A DNA stretch of 64,000 bases, taken from NCBI RefSeq assembly GCF_017355525.1, contig NZ_CP067395.1, positions 124,001 through 188,000 on the forward strand, written 5' to 3'. The notes below the pieces were generated by a model that worked only from the letters and a program-made list of their open reading frames with translations, made no database searches and was not told the origin of the DNA. A program made the translations under genes and the position numbers. The number at the start of each line of letters is the position of its first letter. The first letter of the stretch is position 1. Positions 17,247 to 26,744 of the stretch are shown piece by piece. This stretch comes from Lysobacter enzymogenes. Its GTDB lineage: Bacteria; Pseudomonadota; Gammaproteobacteria; Xanthomonadales; Xanthomonadaceae.

Positions 17247-18357
17247 GCGCGATCAGCCTGCGCTGTTTCCAGTCGAGGTACCGGATCAGCGTCCAGATGC
17301 CGCGGAAGAACGCGCGTTCGTCGCCGCCTTCGAGCGCGTGGCGCAGGTGCAGTTCCTGCAAGGCCAGCAGGTAGCGGAACAGGCCGAAGGCTTGGTAGAA
17401 CGGCCAGTCGCGGTCGCTGTCGCCGCTGGCGTCGAAGTAACGCTGCACGAGTTGGTCGCGGCTGAGCATGCCGGGCAGGTGCGAGGGCTGCCATTGGTAG
17501 CGGCGCATCAGCGCGCTGTCGCCGGGTTCGACCCAGTACGACAGCAGCACGCCGAGGTCCATCAGCGGGTCGCCGAGGTCGGCGAATTCCCAGTCGAGCA
17601 CGGCGCGGATGCGCGCGGGTTCGGCGGGGTCGAAGACCAGGTTGTCGAGCCGCCAGTCGTTGTGCAGCAGGCGGCTGCGTTGTTGCGCGGGGACGCGGTC
17701 GAGCAGCCATTGGCCGAGCGGGCGCAGGTCGGGGATGTGCCAGCGCTTGAGCCGGGTGTGGCGGATCAGCCAGTGGGTCAGCAATCGGCGCAGGCGGTGC
17801 GCGGACGGCGCGGCGAGCGCGCTGTCGCTGAGGCCGAGCGCGCGCGGGTCGATGCGGTGCAGGTCGATCATGCGGGCGACGACGTTTTCGCACAGCTGGC
17901 GCGCGTCGTCGGCCGGCAAGGCGGCGGCCGCGAAGCAGCGCCGGCGCGGGACGATGCCGGCGACGTAGCGCATGACGTAGAACGGCGCCGCGGCGATGCG
18001 CGCGTCGGCGCACAGGCGCAGGGTGTCGGGCACGGGGAAGTGCGGGCGCAGCGCGGTTTGCAGGGCGAACTCGCGGCGCAGGCGTTGCAGGCCGCCGCTG
18101 GTTTGGCGCGGGCGGCGCAGGATGAGGTCGTGGTCGGCGTAGCGCAGGCGCCAGGTCAGGTGCGACAGGCCGCCGGCGCAGCGTTGCACGTCGGGGTTTC
18201 CGCGCACGTCGAGGTCTTGCGCGCGCAGCCATGCGGTGATCGCGCGGATCGGGACGGGCGGGTCCGTGGCCGCTGCGTCGCGCGCTTGCGATGCCGCGTC
18301 GGCGCCGTCGTTGCTGTCGCCGCACAGGGACGGATGGGGGTGGAGGACGACGGCCAT
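17239..18357 (-). CDS. Aminoglycoside-phosphotransferase-like kinase
   Basis: 372 residues from the ATG at 18357. The APH-fold catalytic loop is HNDWRLDN (H-x-D-x4-N) and the metal-binding DFG equivalent is VLDWEFADLGDP. This ACAD10-type version, with the N-terminal GGLSHLTWRL glycine loop, usually acts on small metabolites such as hydroxyacyl-CoA or choline-like alcohols rather than antibiotics. It heads a three-gene operon with a hotdog thioesterase-like protein and an MFS exporter. Together these could process and export an acyl compound, which is an inference. Confidence 0.75.
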   Translation of the reverse strand: MAVVLHPHPSLCGDSNDGADAASQARDAAATDPPVPIRAITAWLRAQDLDVRGNPDVQRCAGGLSHLTWRLRYADHDLILRRPRQTSGGLQRLRREFALQTALRPHFPVPDTLRLCADARIAAAPFYVMRYVAGIVPRRRCFAAAALPADDARQLCENVVARMIDLHRIDPRALGLSDSALAAPSAHRLRRLLTHWLIRHTRLKRWHIPDLRPLGQWLLDRVPAQQRSRLLHNDWRLDNLVFDPAEPARIRAVLDWEFADLGDPLMDLGVLLSYWVEPGDSALMRRYQWQPSHLPGMLSRDQLVQRYFDASGDSDRDWPFYQAFGLFRYLLALQELHLRHALEGGDERAFFRGIWTLIRYLDWKQRRLIARG

Positions 18358-18562
18358 GTCGAACCACTCGGTCGGATCGCGGCGAACTGGAACAAAAGCG
18401 TCGGGGCGGAAGGTTCTCGTGCGAGAACGCGATCCGGCCAAGCCATTGCGGTTGCGAAACACCGTAGCGTCTGGATTTCGCGGCCGTCGTGATTGCGCTC
18501 ACAACGGCTCGGTTCCTCACGCCTGCTCACCGTGCGTGCTGGAATAAGCGGAAATCGCAGGG

Positions 18563-19078
18563 TTATTCAGCTTGCCGATGCGGTCGCTGCGCGCGGCGGG
18601 CGGGTGCGACGAACGCGGGCGAGCGCTCTTGGATGCCGCGGAAGTAGGCGTAGTGGCGCATCGCATGCGGGTGGCCGAGCGGAGGCGCTGCGGCCATCGC
18701 CGGCCACTGTTGGTCGAAGCCGATCTTGCGCAGCAGTCGCGCGTATTCCTTGAACTCGCGCGGTGTGTAGCCGGTGGCCAGCATCGCTGCGACGCGGCGG
18801 CGGATGCGGGTCTTCAGGGGTTCCGGCAGGTCGGCGCGGCGCAGGGCGCGCGCGGTTCGGCTCTTGAGGATGAGGCCGAACGGGAAGCTTTGGTCTTGTT
18901 CGATGAATTCGACGCCGATCATGGCGCAGGCCGGGTCGCCGGTGGCGATGCCTTCGATGACCGGGTGCATGATCGGGGAGATCCAGGTGCCGCGCGCATC
19001 GCTGTGCGTCAGCGGCTCGAGCGCGCGTGGCGTGTCCAGGCCCAGCGCGGCGCAGTAGCGCCGGTAGCGCGCCTGCAC
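18563..19078 (-). CDS. Unknown protein, 171 residues
   Basis: The proposed start is a GTG at 19078 because no ATG fits better. The sequence contains DPACAMIGVEFIEQDQSFPFGLILKSRTARALRRADLP and an arginine-rich C-terminus. There is no membrane segment or signal. I recognise no family. It lies between the phosphotransferase operon and the repeat field. Composition is normal for the chromosome. Confidence 0.5.
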   Translation of the reverse strand: MQARYRRYCAALGLDTPRALEPLTHSDARGTWISPIMHPVIEGIATGDPACAMIGVEFIEQDQSFPFGLILKSRTARALRRADLPEPLKTRIRRRVAAMLATGYTPREFKEYARLLRKIGFDQQWPAMAAAPPLGHPHAMRHYAYFRGIQERSPAFVAPARRAQRPHRQAE

Positions 19079-19204
19079 GGCCGTTACGCTCAGTCGCCTT
19101 CGCCGTTGTAGTCGCGGACCAGCACGTTCGGGGTTCTGTCGAGGTTTTGGACTGGCGATCCTAGCCGATCGCCGCGCCGCGGCCGTTCCCGTTTGTCAGG
19201 CGAC

Positions 19205-19905
19205 GGGCTGCGTCCAGGCAGGGCGCTGAAGTCTCTGGATTCCCGCGTTCGCGGGAATGACGGTTGGGAGAGACGTAGGGAAACCCACCTATGGTGGGGA
19301 GATGCGCGGCGGAACCCACCTATCGTCGTTCCCGCGAAGGCGGGAACCCAGGGCTTCATCCAGGCAGCGCGCTGAAGTCTCTGGATTCCCGCGTTCGCGG
19401 GAATGACGGTTGATAGAGACGCGGGGGAAACCTACCTATCGTCGTTCCCGCGAAGGCGGGAACCCAGGGCTTTATCCAGGCAGTACGCTGAAGTCTCTGG
19501 ATCCCCGCGTTCGCGGGGATGACGGTTGGGAGGGATGCGACGGAACCCACCTATCGTCGTTCCCGCGAAGGCGGGAACCCAGGGCTTTATCCAGACAGCG
19601 CGCTGAAGTCTTTGGATGTTCGGCTGCGCCGAAGTAAAGCGGAGCCCGCGTTCGCGGGAATGACGGTTGATAGAGACGCGGGGGAAACCTACCTATCGTC
19701 GTTCCCGCGAACGCGGGAACCCAGGGCTTTATCCAGGCAGTACGCTGAAGTCTCTGGATGTTCGGCTGCGCCGAAGTAAAGCGGAGCCCGCGTTCGCGGG
19801 AATGACGGTTGGGAGATGCTCGGCGAAACTCACCTATCGTCGTTCCCGCGAAAGCGGGAACCCAGGGCTTCATCCAGGCAGCGCGCTGAAGTCTCTGGAT
19901 CCCCA
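19205..19905. repeat. Tandem field of GTTCCCGCGAAGGCGGGAAC palindromic repeats
   Basis: About five units of roughly 120-155 bp. Each unit has a CGTTCCCGCGAAGGCGGGAA hairpin, a spacer reading CCAGGGCTTTATCCAGGCAG, then CTGAAGTCTCTGGAT and a second hairpin (TCCCGCGTTCGCGGGA) ending ATGACGG. Two units carry an extra insert with the hairpin TTCGGC-TGC-GCCGAA. Short open frames in all units are read-through of the repeat, not genes. A single copy of the same family lies at 63417-63503. Such repeats are common between genes in Xanthomonadaceae. Confidence 0.85.
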
Positions 19906-19949
19906 CACAATCGCAAACGATGCGGCGTTCCAGCCCATCGCGCGACAGC

Positions 19950-21278
19950 TCAATCGCGCGGCTTGAACTCCACCGGCACGATCACCACCGCCGCCACCGC
20001 CTTGCCTTCGCGCAGCGCCGGCGAGAACTTCCAGCGCCGCACGGTGCTGACCGCGGCGCGGTCGAGCGCGCGGTAGCCGCTGCGGCGGCTGACTTCGACC
20101 TTGGTCGGTTCGCCTTGCGCGGACACTTGCACGCGCAGCGTCACCAGGCCGCCTTCGGATTGGCGCAGCGCGTCCAGCGGATACGCGGGCTTGGGGCTGA
20201 AGCCGGGTAGCGGGCGCGGTTTGGCGCTGGCGGCCGCGGCGGCGGCCTTGCGCTTGGCCTGCGCTTGCGCTTCGCGGCGCGCCTTGGCTTCGCGCGCGAG
20301 CGTGGCGGCGCTGGGCGCGGCGGCGGGCTTGGCGGCTGCAGCATCGTTCGCCGGCGTGGCGGGTGTTGCGCCGTCGGGGCCGATGAAGCCCATGCCCTCG
20401 CCATGCGCCGGCAGGCCCGGGCGGTCCATGCCGGGCGCGCCTTCCAGGCTTTGCACCGGCGAGGAGCTTTCGATCTGGCGGTAGCCGTGCGAGACCATGA
20501 TGAGCACGCCGATCACCAGCGCGATCGCCGCCAGCGCCACCGCCAGCAGCCAGCGGTTGTTCGGCGCGGCGGCGCTGCGGGTGAAGCGCGGTTTCGGCGG
20601 CAGCGGCGGGAACGGGTGTTGCGCGGGCGGGCTCGGCGTCACCGCGGTGACCGACAGCGGTACGGCGTGGTTGGGGTCCATGTGCAGCACGCTGACCCGG
20701 CCGGCGTTGAGCGCTTGCGCGACTTCGGCGCTGGCGCCGAGGCTTTGCGCCACTTCGTCCAGCGATACGTCGGGCAGGCGGCTGCGGCGTTCGGCGTCGC
20801 GGCCGGCGAAGCGCCAGCGGTTGTACTCGGCCCAGATCAGCAGCGCGGCGACCACGGCGGCGGCGGTCGCGGGCAGGGCCAGCATCAGGAACGGGTCGAC
20901 TTCGTGGGTGCGCAGGTACAGTTCCGAGGCGACCGTGCGCAGGCCCAGCAGCCACAGCACCAGGGTCAGCACCGGCGTCCACAGGTACAGATAGGCCAGC
21001 CAGAACGCGCCGGTGACCGCGCCCCACAAGGTCCGCGGCAGCGGGTGTTGCGAGCCGGGTTTCTGGATCAGGCGCGAGTCGTGCTTGTGCGGGTTGGACT
21101 TGCGCGCCGGCGGCGCGCTCTTGGCTGACGCGTTCGCGGACGACGGCGCGCCCGGCGCGCGCGGCGGCGCGGCGGTGCTGTGGCTGGGGCGGCTGAAGCC
21201 GTCGGCGGCGCGGCCGGTGGCGGCGCCGCGCACGGGCGCGGTCGGCTCGTCGGGCGGGCGTTGCTCGTTGCTGCTCAT
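19950..21278 (-). CDS. pgaD: PgaD-like subunit fused to a TonB C-terminal domain
   Basis: 442 residues; the start at 21278 overlaps pgaC as ATGA. Residues 1-80 are a Pro/Ala-rich cytoplasmic stretch. Two membrane helices (about 83-112 and 129-152) with YLYLWTPV and RFAG...RRSRLPD fit PgaD, the small partner of the poly-GlcNAc synthase. After these come a third helix (243-263), an Ala/Lys-rich linker (264-355) and a TonB_C domain (362-442: AYPLDALRQSEGG, SGYRALDRAAVSTVRRWKF). E. coli PgaD is only about 137 residues, so the extra 280 are unusual. The added part could span the periplasm and contact the PgaA porin or peptidoglycan (inference). Confidence 0.82.
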   Translation of the reverse strand: MSSNEQRPPDEPTAPVRGAATGRAADGFSRPSHSTAAPPRAPGAPSSANASAKSAPPARKSNPHKHDSRLIQKPGSQHPLPRTLWGAVTGAFWLAYLYLWTPVLTLVLWLLGLRTVASELYLRTHEVDPFLMLALPATAAAVVAALLIWAEYNRWRFAGRDAERRSRLPDVSLDEVAQSLGASAEVAQALNAGRVSVLHMDPNHAVPLSVTAVTPSPPAQHPFPPLPPKPRFTRSAAAPNNRWLLAVALAAIALVIGVLIMVSHGYRQIESSSPVQSLEGAPGMDRPGLPAHGEGMGFIGPDGATPATPANDAAAAKPAAAPSAATLAREAKARREAQAQAKRKAAAAAASAKPRPLPGFSPKPAYPLDALRQSEGGLVTLRVQVSAQGEPTKVEVSRRSGYRALDRAAVSTVRRWKFSPALREGKAVAAVVIVPVEFKPRD

Positions 21279-22534
21279 CGCAACCCCCGATCCGGGCTGA
21301 CCCAGGTCGCGCGGGTGCCGCGGCGCTTCATCAGCGCCTTGGGCACCGCGGTGACGGTGGTGAAGAAACTCAGCAGCCAATAGGCCATCGGGTACCAGAT
21401 CATCCAGTAGTAGTTGCGGCCGACGCCGGTTTCGTAGCGGCGGTCGATGATGATGCTGGCGGCGAACTGCAGCAGGCAGATCAGCGCCAGGATGACGCCG
21501 TGCCACGACGGCAGCAGGGTGGTCACGCGCAGTTGCGGCGGCAGTTCGACGAACAGGCCGACCGCCCACAACAAAATGATGAAGGCCATGATGTAGGCCC
21601 AGGTCACGCTGGCCACGTATTCGGCCATGACCGCCCACATCCGCCGCTTGCGCCACGAGAACAGGTCGCGGCTGTGGCGCATCAGCACTTCCACGCCGCC
21701 CTGGGCCCAGCGCAGGCGCTGTTTCCACAGGCCCTTGAGGGTTTCCGGCATCAGGATGAAGCACATCGCGTTGGGTTCGTAGCGGATGTCCCAGTGGTCC
21801 ATCTGCAGACGCCAGCTGATGTCGATGTCTTCGGTGACCATGCTGTCGGACCAGTAGCCGATCCGGTGCAGGGCGCTGCGCCTGAAGGCGCAGATGACGC
21901 CGGAGACGGTGAAGATGCGGCCGTACACGCGCTGGGCGCGCTTGATCATGCCGATGATCGAGGAGAACTCGCCGACCTGCAGACGGCCGAGCAAGGTCGA
22001 GCGGTTGCGGATGCGCGGGTTGCCGGTGACCGCGCCGACGCGCACGCCCGAGCACAGGTGCCAGACCATCCAGTGGGTGGCGTACTCGTCGAGCAGCGCA
22101 TCGCCGTCGATGCACACCAGGTATTCCGAACGCGCCGCCAGCGCGCCCATGCGCATGGCGTTGGCCTTGCCGAGGTTGCGGTCCAGATGCACCACGCGCA
22201 GGCGCGGGTGGATCGCGGCGAGGCGGTTGAGCTGCTCGCCGGTGTCGTCGCGGCTGCCGTCGTTGATCGCGATGACTTCGAAGTCCGGGTAACGCTGGGC
22301 CAGCGCGGCGCCGATGGTTTCGTGGACGTGGTCGCCTTCGTTGTGGCAGGGGATCAGGATGCTGACGAACGGCGGCGCGTCCAGCGGCGGCGGGTCGGTG
22401 CGGCCGCGCGCGCTGCGTTCGCGGCGGAAGTAGTAGTACAAACCGCCCGCGATCCAGAAGAACGACATCACGATCGGGTAGTAGAACGCGAACTGGAACA
22501 GCGCGGTCAGCCAGGGGCTGGCAGTGGTGCTCAT
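21275..22534 (-). CDS. pgaC: PgaC poly-beta-1,6-N-acetylglucosamine synthase
   Basis: 419 residues, a processive GT2 glycosyltransferase of the inner membrane. Two N-terminal helices are followed by the catalytic domain with SILIPCHNEG, a D in AINDGS, DGDALLDE, TEDIDISWRL and the product-gating QRLRW. Three helices follow at the C-terminus. It polymerises UDP-GlcNAc into the PNAG biofilm polymer together with PgaD, whose start codon it overlaps. It lies 100 bp after pgaB. Like other PgaC proteins it may be stimulated by cyclic di-GMP. Confidence 0.95.
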   Translation of the reverse strand: MSTTASPWLTALFQFAFYYPIVMSFFWIAGGLYYYFRRERSARGRTDPPPLDAPPFVSILIPCHNEGDHVHETIGAALAQRYPDFEVIAINDGSRDDTGEQLNRLAAIHPRLRVVHLDRNLGKANAMRMGALAARSEYLVCIDGDALLDEYATHWMVWHLCSGVRVGAVTGNPRIRNRSTLLGRLQVGEFSSIIGMIKRAQRVYGRIFTVSGVICAFRRSALHRIGYWSDSMVTEDIDISWRLQMDHWDIRYEPNAMCFILMPETLKGLWKQRLRWAQGGVEVLMRHSRDLFSWRKRRMWAVMAEYVASVTWAYIMAFIILLWAVGLFVELPPQLRVTTLLPSWHGVILALICLLQFAASIIIDRRYETGVGRNYYWMIWYPMAYWLLSFFTTVTAVPKALMKRRGTRATWVSPDRGLR

Positions 22535-22634
22535 GCGGCGGAACTCCTTGGGCGGCGGCCGATCCTGGCCGCGCGCCCGCTGGTGGTCGATGCGTCGGCG
22601 CGCTCCGATGCGGGCGCGGTGCGGCGTTCGAGGG

Positions 22635-24593
22635 TTATTTCTCGATGTACGGGAAGCCGCGCGCGGACATGATTTCGCGCGCGTCGGCGGTGGAGGGGCG
22701 GTCTTCGATGAAGTCGTCCGGGTACCAGGCCAGATGGCGCGCGCCGTCGGCCTGCAGGCGCCGCGCCATGCGCTTGAGCTGGTCGGCCGGGATCGGCTTG
22801 CTCTTGTCGCGCCAGTCGACGGTCTGCAGTTCGAAGATGGTGCGCGCCAAGCCGCGCGGCGAGGCTTTCACCCGCTCGACCAACTGGTCCATCCAGCGTT
22901 CCGGATGGCGGCTGTTCTCCATCCACGGCATCGCCATCACCGCGGTGTAGTCGTAGGCCTGGTTGAACGCGCTCAGGTCCTGGGCGAACCAGGCTTCGCT
23001 CTTGGGGTCGAGCACCGGGCCGGCGAACAGGTTGCGCACGGTGATGAGCTTCGGCCGCCACTTGCCGGCGGCGCGGGTCAGTTCGTGGGTGAAGTCGATC
23101 AGCGCCTGGGTGCGCGCGGCCGGCGCGTCGGGCGCGATGCCGCGCAGTTCGTCGTCGCGCAGCAGGGCGTCGTCGTGGAACAGCAGGCCTTCGGTGTAGC
23201 CGCTGACGGCGAGGTCTTCGTAGATCTGCGAGACGATCTCGCGCGTGCGCGGGTCGAACGGGTTGAGGCGGTGGGTTTCGGCCGGATTGGTCGACTTGAT
23301 CGCGAGTTGCGCGTCCAGCGCCTTGTCCGGCAGTTCGTAGCCCAGCACCGGCAGCCACGCGAACACCTTGGCGCGGGCGCGGGTCTTGATCTGCCAGGCG
23401 ACGCGGTTGAACAGGTCGGCGCGCATCGGCAGCTGGCGGTTCGGGAAGTACAGCGCGTCGGCCGAGCCGTTGCCGTCGGGGTCGGCGAAGGCCTGCAGGA
23501 ACACGTGGGTCGGGCCGACCTGCTTGATCCGCTCGATCAGCTTGTCGAGGTTGCGGGCCTGCTGCGCCGGGTCTTGGTCGTAGACGTAGTCGAGGTCGAC
23601 CTGCAGCGCGCGCACGCCGTCGAGTTCCTCGTCGTGGCGCAGTTCGTAGGTCAGGTCCTGGATGGTCGGGTTGTCGAACACCAGCAGGCGGGCGAGGCCG
23701 TGCAGGTCGCGGCCGATGGTCTGGTGGCGGCCTTCCAGGTCGAAGGTGACGGTCATTCCGAGCTTGTCGGCGATGTCGTTGGTCTGGCTGTTGTAGGCCG
23801 CGTACGGCCACACCACCGACTGCGGCGACACGCCGAGTTCGCGCTGGATCTTGTCGCGGCTGGCGGTGAGGTCGCGGCGCACGCGCTCCAGGTATTGCGC
23901 TTCGGTTTCGTAGCTTTGGGTCTTGCCGCTCCATTCGCGGGTGATCGCCGCCGGCATGGTGTTGCCCTGCGGGTTGGAGGTGACGCCGCGGTGCAGGTTG
24001 TCGCTGTGCGAGGCGATCTCGATCAGGCCGGAGGCCTGCATCTCGCGCAACTGGTCCCAGGTGACGAAGTCGTCGTGGGTGAACATGCGCGGGCCGTAGT
24101 CGACCTTCTGGTCCTGCGGCAGGTCGACCCAGGCGGTGACGACCGCCATCAGCGCCGGATACTTGTAGGCGCGCAGCAGCGGGAACACGTGGGTGTAGAT
24201 GCTGCGCAGGCCGTCGTCGAAGGTCAGCAGCACCGCCTTTGGCGGCAGCTTGATTTCGCCGCGCGAGGCCTTGATGACGTCGCTCAGCGCGACCGGGCGG
24301 TAGCCGTGGCCGGACAGCCAGTCCAGGTGCGCGGCGAAGTTCTGGGTGCTGACCGCGTAGGCGTCGGGGTCGCCCTTGCGCGCGACGTCGTCGCGTACGT
24401 CGTGGTAGCTCAGCACCAGCAGCTGGTCGCCGCGGTTTTCGCGTTCGGCGGCTTGCGCGGCGCTGAGGTCTTTGTCTTCGTGGCCCTGCTGCGCCGGCGC
24501 GGGCGCGGCCTGCGCGGCCAGCGGCAGCGCCAGCAGCAATGCGGCGGCGGCGAAAGCGCGGCGCAGCGCGGCGTGGATGGATGCGTGCGACAT
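22635..24593 (-). CDS. pgaB: PgaB poly-GlcNAc deacetylase
   Basis: 652 residues from the ATG at 24593, two bases after the pgaA stop. The signal peptide (1-26) ends AQA and lacks the lipobox cysteine of E. coli PgaB, so this copy is probably a soluble periplasmic protein. The N-terminal CE4 domain shows SYHDVRDD, LTFDDGLRS and the metal-binding ASHSDNLHRG. The C-terminal GH13-like hydrolase domain contains DLDYVYDQDP, LQAFADPDGNG, LFHDDALL and AMPWME, all as in E. coli. It partly deacetylates PNAG so that it can pass PgaA. Confidence 0.95.
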   Translation of the reverse strand: MSHASIHAALRRAFAAAALLLALPLAAQAAPAPAQQGHEDKDLSAAQAAERENRGDQLLVLSYHDVRDDVARKGDPDAYAVSTQNFAAHLDWLSGHGYRPVALSDVIKASRGEIKLPPKAVLLTFDDGLRSIYTHVFPLLRAYKYPALMAVVTAWVDLPQDQKVDYGPRMFTHDDFVTWDQLREMQASGLIEIASHSDNLHRGVTSNPQGNTMPAAITREWSGKTQSYETEAQYLERVRRDLTASRDKIQRELGVSPQSVVWPYAAYNSQTNDIADKLGMTVTFDLEGRHQTIGRDLHGLARLLVFDNPTIQDLTYELRHDEELDGVRALQVDLDYVYDQDPAQQARNLDKLIERIKQVGPTHVFLQAFADPDGNGSADALYFPNRQLPMRADLFNRVAWQIKTRARAKVFAWLPVLGYELPDKALDAQLAIKSTNPAETHRLNPFDPRTREIVSQIYEDLAVSGYTEGLLFHDDALLRDDELRGIAPDAPAARTQALIDFTHELTRAAGKWRPKLITVRNLFAGPVLDPKSEAWFAQDLSAFNQAYDYTAVMAMPWMENSRHPERWMDQLVERVKASPRGLARTIFELQTVDWRDKSKPIPADQLKRMARRLQADGARHLAWYPDDFIEDRPSTADAREIMSARGFPYIEK

Positions 24594-24595
24594 GC

Positions 24596-26698
24596 TTATT
24601 GCTCTCCCCAGCGGAAGTTCAGGTCGAAGCCCAGGCGGTCTTCGCGGATGCCGTCGTAGACCGGGCGCGACCAGTTCACGCCGTAGTTCAGCACTCGGCC
24701 GGTGCCGAAGCGCCATTCGTGTTCGTAGCGCACTTGCGGGACCCAGTGGCTGCCGAAGTTCTCTTGCCAGTACGGCCCGGCCTGCACGGTCAGGCGTTGG
24801 CGGAAGTGGCGCTCGTAGCGGCGCCAGGCCAAATGGTCGATGCGCAGGCCGAGGTTCAGCGAGCCGTCGCGGCTGGGATTGAAGTAGGGAATGTCCGGGC
24901 CGGTGCGGCTGGCGCGGCTGGTGAACACATCGGCCAGGCCGTCGATCAGCAGGTGCGGACGCGTGTACAGGCGCTGCGCGCCGCTGAGGCCGAACGCGGT
25001 GCGGGTGTTGTCGTCGCTGTAGCGCAGTTGCTGCGCGGTCGCGGCCAGCGAGCTGCGTTCGCTCGGGGTCCAGCGCAGGCCCAGGCTCGCCGCGTCGGCG
25101 TGGATGCCGGAGCGGCGCGCCTGCAGCGAGGCTTCCGGCGTGGTGGTGTACCACGAGGCGGTGCCGTAGAGGACGTCGCTGAAACGCCAGCCGGCGTCGA
25201 GGTAGTAGCCGGTGCGGTCGCCGCTGGGGAGCCAGCGGTCGTTGGCGCGGTCGACGCCGAAGCCGAGGGTCAGGCGGTCGTAGGCGTACAGCGCGCCGAC
25301 GCCGGCGCGGCGGTCGTGCACTCGGTCCTTGCTGCCGTCGCCGTTTTTATAGTCGGCCCAGGCGTCCTGCGCATGCGCGGTCAGGCGCCAGCGATCGCCG
25401 ATCAGCGGGCTGGCGACTTCGACTTTATGGGTCGCGTCGCGCGAACCCAGCGGCGAGGCGGTGGCGCCGCGGTCGCCGTCGGAATCGCTGCGGCCGAATG
25501 CGGTGGAGACCTGCCATTGCCAGCCCAGGCGGCTGTCCCAGGAGCGCGCCATTTGTTCGACCTGGACGTCGCGCGCGCGGTTCTGCAGCAGTTCGTCGTG
25601 GATCGGGCGGGCCAGGTCGACGCGGTTGTGTTCGAGCAGGCCGCCGACCTGGCCGACGCGCGCGGACACGTTGGTCGGCTCCATCGTCTGCGCCATGCGG
25701 AAGCGTTCCAGCGCGCGGTCGGTCCAGCCGCGCTTTTGGTACAGCACGCCGAGGTCGGATTGCAGGCCCGGGTTGTTCGGGCCGATCCGCGCCATCTGCT
25801 CCAGGCGCTGTTGCGCGCCGACGGTGTCCTCGCCGTACAGGCGGATCATCGCCTGCTGGCTGTCGGCGTCGTAATAGCGCTGATTCTGAAAGCTTTCCTT
25901 GGCGCCGGGCACGCGCACGAACGGCGGCTGCGACTGCTTGATCTTTTCCAACTGCTTGTCGGCGTCTTCGAAGCGCTCGCTTTCGGAGTAGGCGTAGGCC
26001 AGCTGCAATTGCGAGTCCTGGTCTTCCGGCCACTGCTGGGTCACTTTCTCCAGCACCGTGGCGGCTTCTTCCGGATGCTTGGCCGCGAGCAGCGACTGGC
26101 CGACCTTGGCCAGCGCGTACATCGGGATCTCGACGTTCTGCGCCTGCAGCGCGCGGTAGCGCTCGACCACTTCGGCGTGGCGCTCGAGGTGGTTCAGCAT
26201 GATCAGTTCGTCGAAACGCGTGCGCAGGTCGGCCTGCTGCTGCTCCGGCGTTTGGGTAGCGCGGCGTTGCGCCAGCAGTTCGCGCGCCTGGCGCATCTCG
26301 TCGAGGCGCTGGGCCTCGCTCTGCGGATAGGTCGCGCCCCACAGCACCCGGCGGGCGAAATGGTTGGCGTCGAAGCGCTGGCGCTCGTCGGCGCTGAACA
26401 GTTCCGGCCGGGCCTGGGCCAGGGTCCAGGCGCGTTCGGCGCCGCCGAGGTCGGCCAGGGTCAGCACCTGCAGGCGGTACAGCCGATCGTCGCCGGGGCG
26501 GGCGGCCTGGGCGGCTTCGATCCGCGCGAGCGCGGGCAGCCACTGCCGTTGTTCGCGCAAACGCTCGATCTCCGGGAGGGGATCGGCGGGAACCGGGCTC
26601 GGATTTTGACGCGGTGCGGCAAAAACTGACGTTGTGGGGCAGGTTGCGATCACCGCCGCGAGAGCGGCGGCGAGGGCCAGGGGACGCTGTGTGGGCAT
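24596..26698 (-). CDS. pgaA: PgaA outer-membrane PNAG porin
   Basis: 700 residues with a signal peptide (1-27, ending VFA). Residues about 45-400 are TPR-like repeats. The last 290 residues are an outer-membrane beta-barrel ending GFDLNFRWGEQ. The PNAG polymer is exported through this barrel. It is the first gene of the pgaABCD operon. A 9-bp inverted repeat lies 47-70 bp before the start codon. E. coli PgaA is about 100 residues longer. Confidence 0.92.
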   Translation of the reverse strand: MPTQRPLALAAALAAVIATCPTTSVFAAPRQNPSPVPADPLPEIERLREQRQWLPALARIEAAQAARPGDDRLYRLQVLTLADLGGAERAWTLAQARPELFSADERQRFDANHFARRVLWGATYPQSEAQRLDEMRQARELLAQRRATQTPEQQQADLRTRFDELIMLNHLERHAEVVERYRALQAQNVEIPMYALAKVGQSLLAAKHPEEAATVLEKVTQQWPEDQDSQLQLAYAYSESERFEDADKQLEKIKQSQPPFVRVPGAKESFQNQRYYDADSQQAMIRLYGEDTVGAQQRLEQMARIGPNNPGLQSDLGVLYQKRGWTDRALERFRMAQTMEPTNVSARVGQVGGLLEHNRVDLARPIHDELLQNRARDVQVEQMARSWDSRLGWQWQVSTAFGRSDSDGDRGATASPLGSRDATHKVEVASPLIGDRWRLTAHAQDAWADYKNGDGSKDRVHDRRAGVGALYAYDRLTLGFGVDRANDRWLPSGDRTGYYLDAGWRFSDVLYGTASWYTTTPEASLQARRSGIHADAASLGLRWTPSERSSLAATAQQLRYSDDNTRTAFGLSGAQRLYTRPHLLIDGLADVFTSRASRTGPDIPYFNPSRDGSLNLGLRIDHLAWRRYERHFRQRLTVQAGPYWQENFGSHWVPQVRYEHEWRFGTGRVLNYGVNWSRPVYDGIREDRLGFDLNFRWGEQ

Positions 26699-26744
26699 GG
26701 GTACCGGTTTCCGTGGGGGCCGGGGGGTACTTCTGGAGCAGATG

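Noticed and set aside
19193..19966. Short proteins and CRISPR-like spacing in the repeat field
   Set aside because: The units are long hairpins with near-identical spacers, no unique spacers and no cas genes. Open frames repeat the same peptide from each unit.
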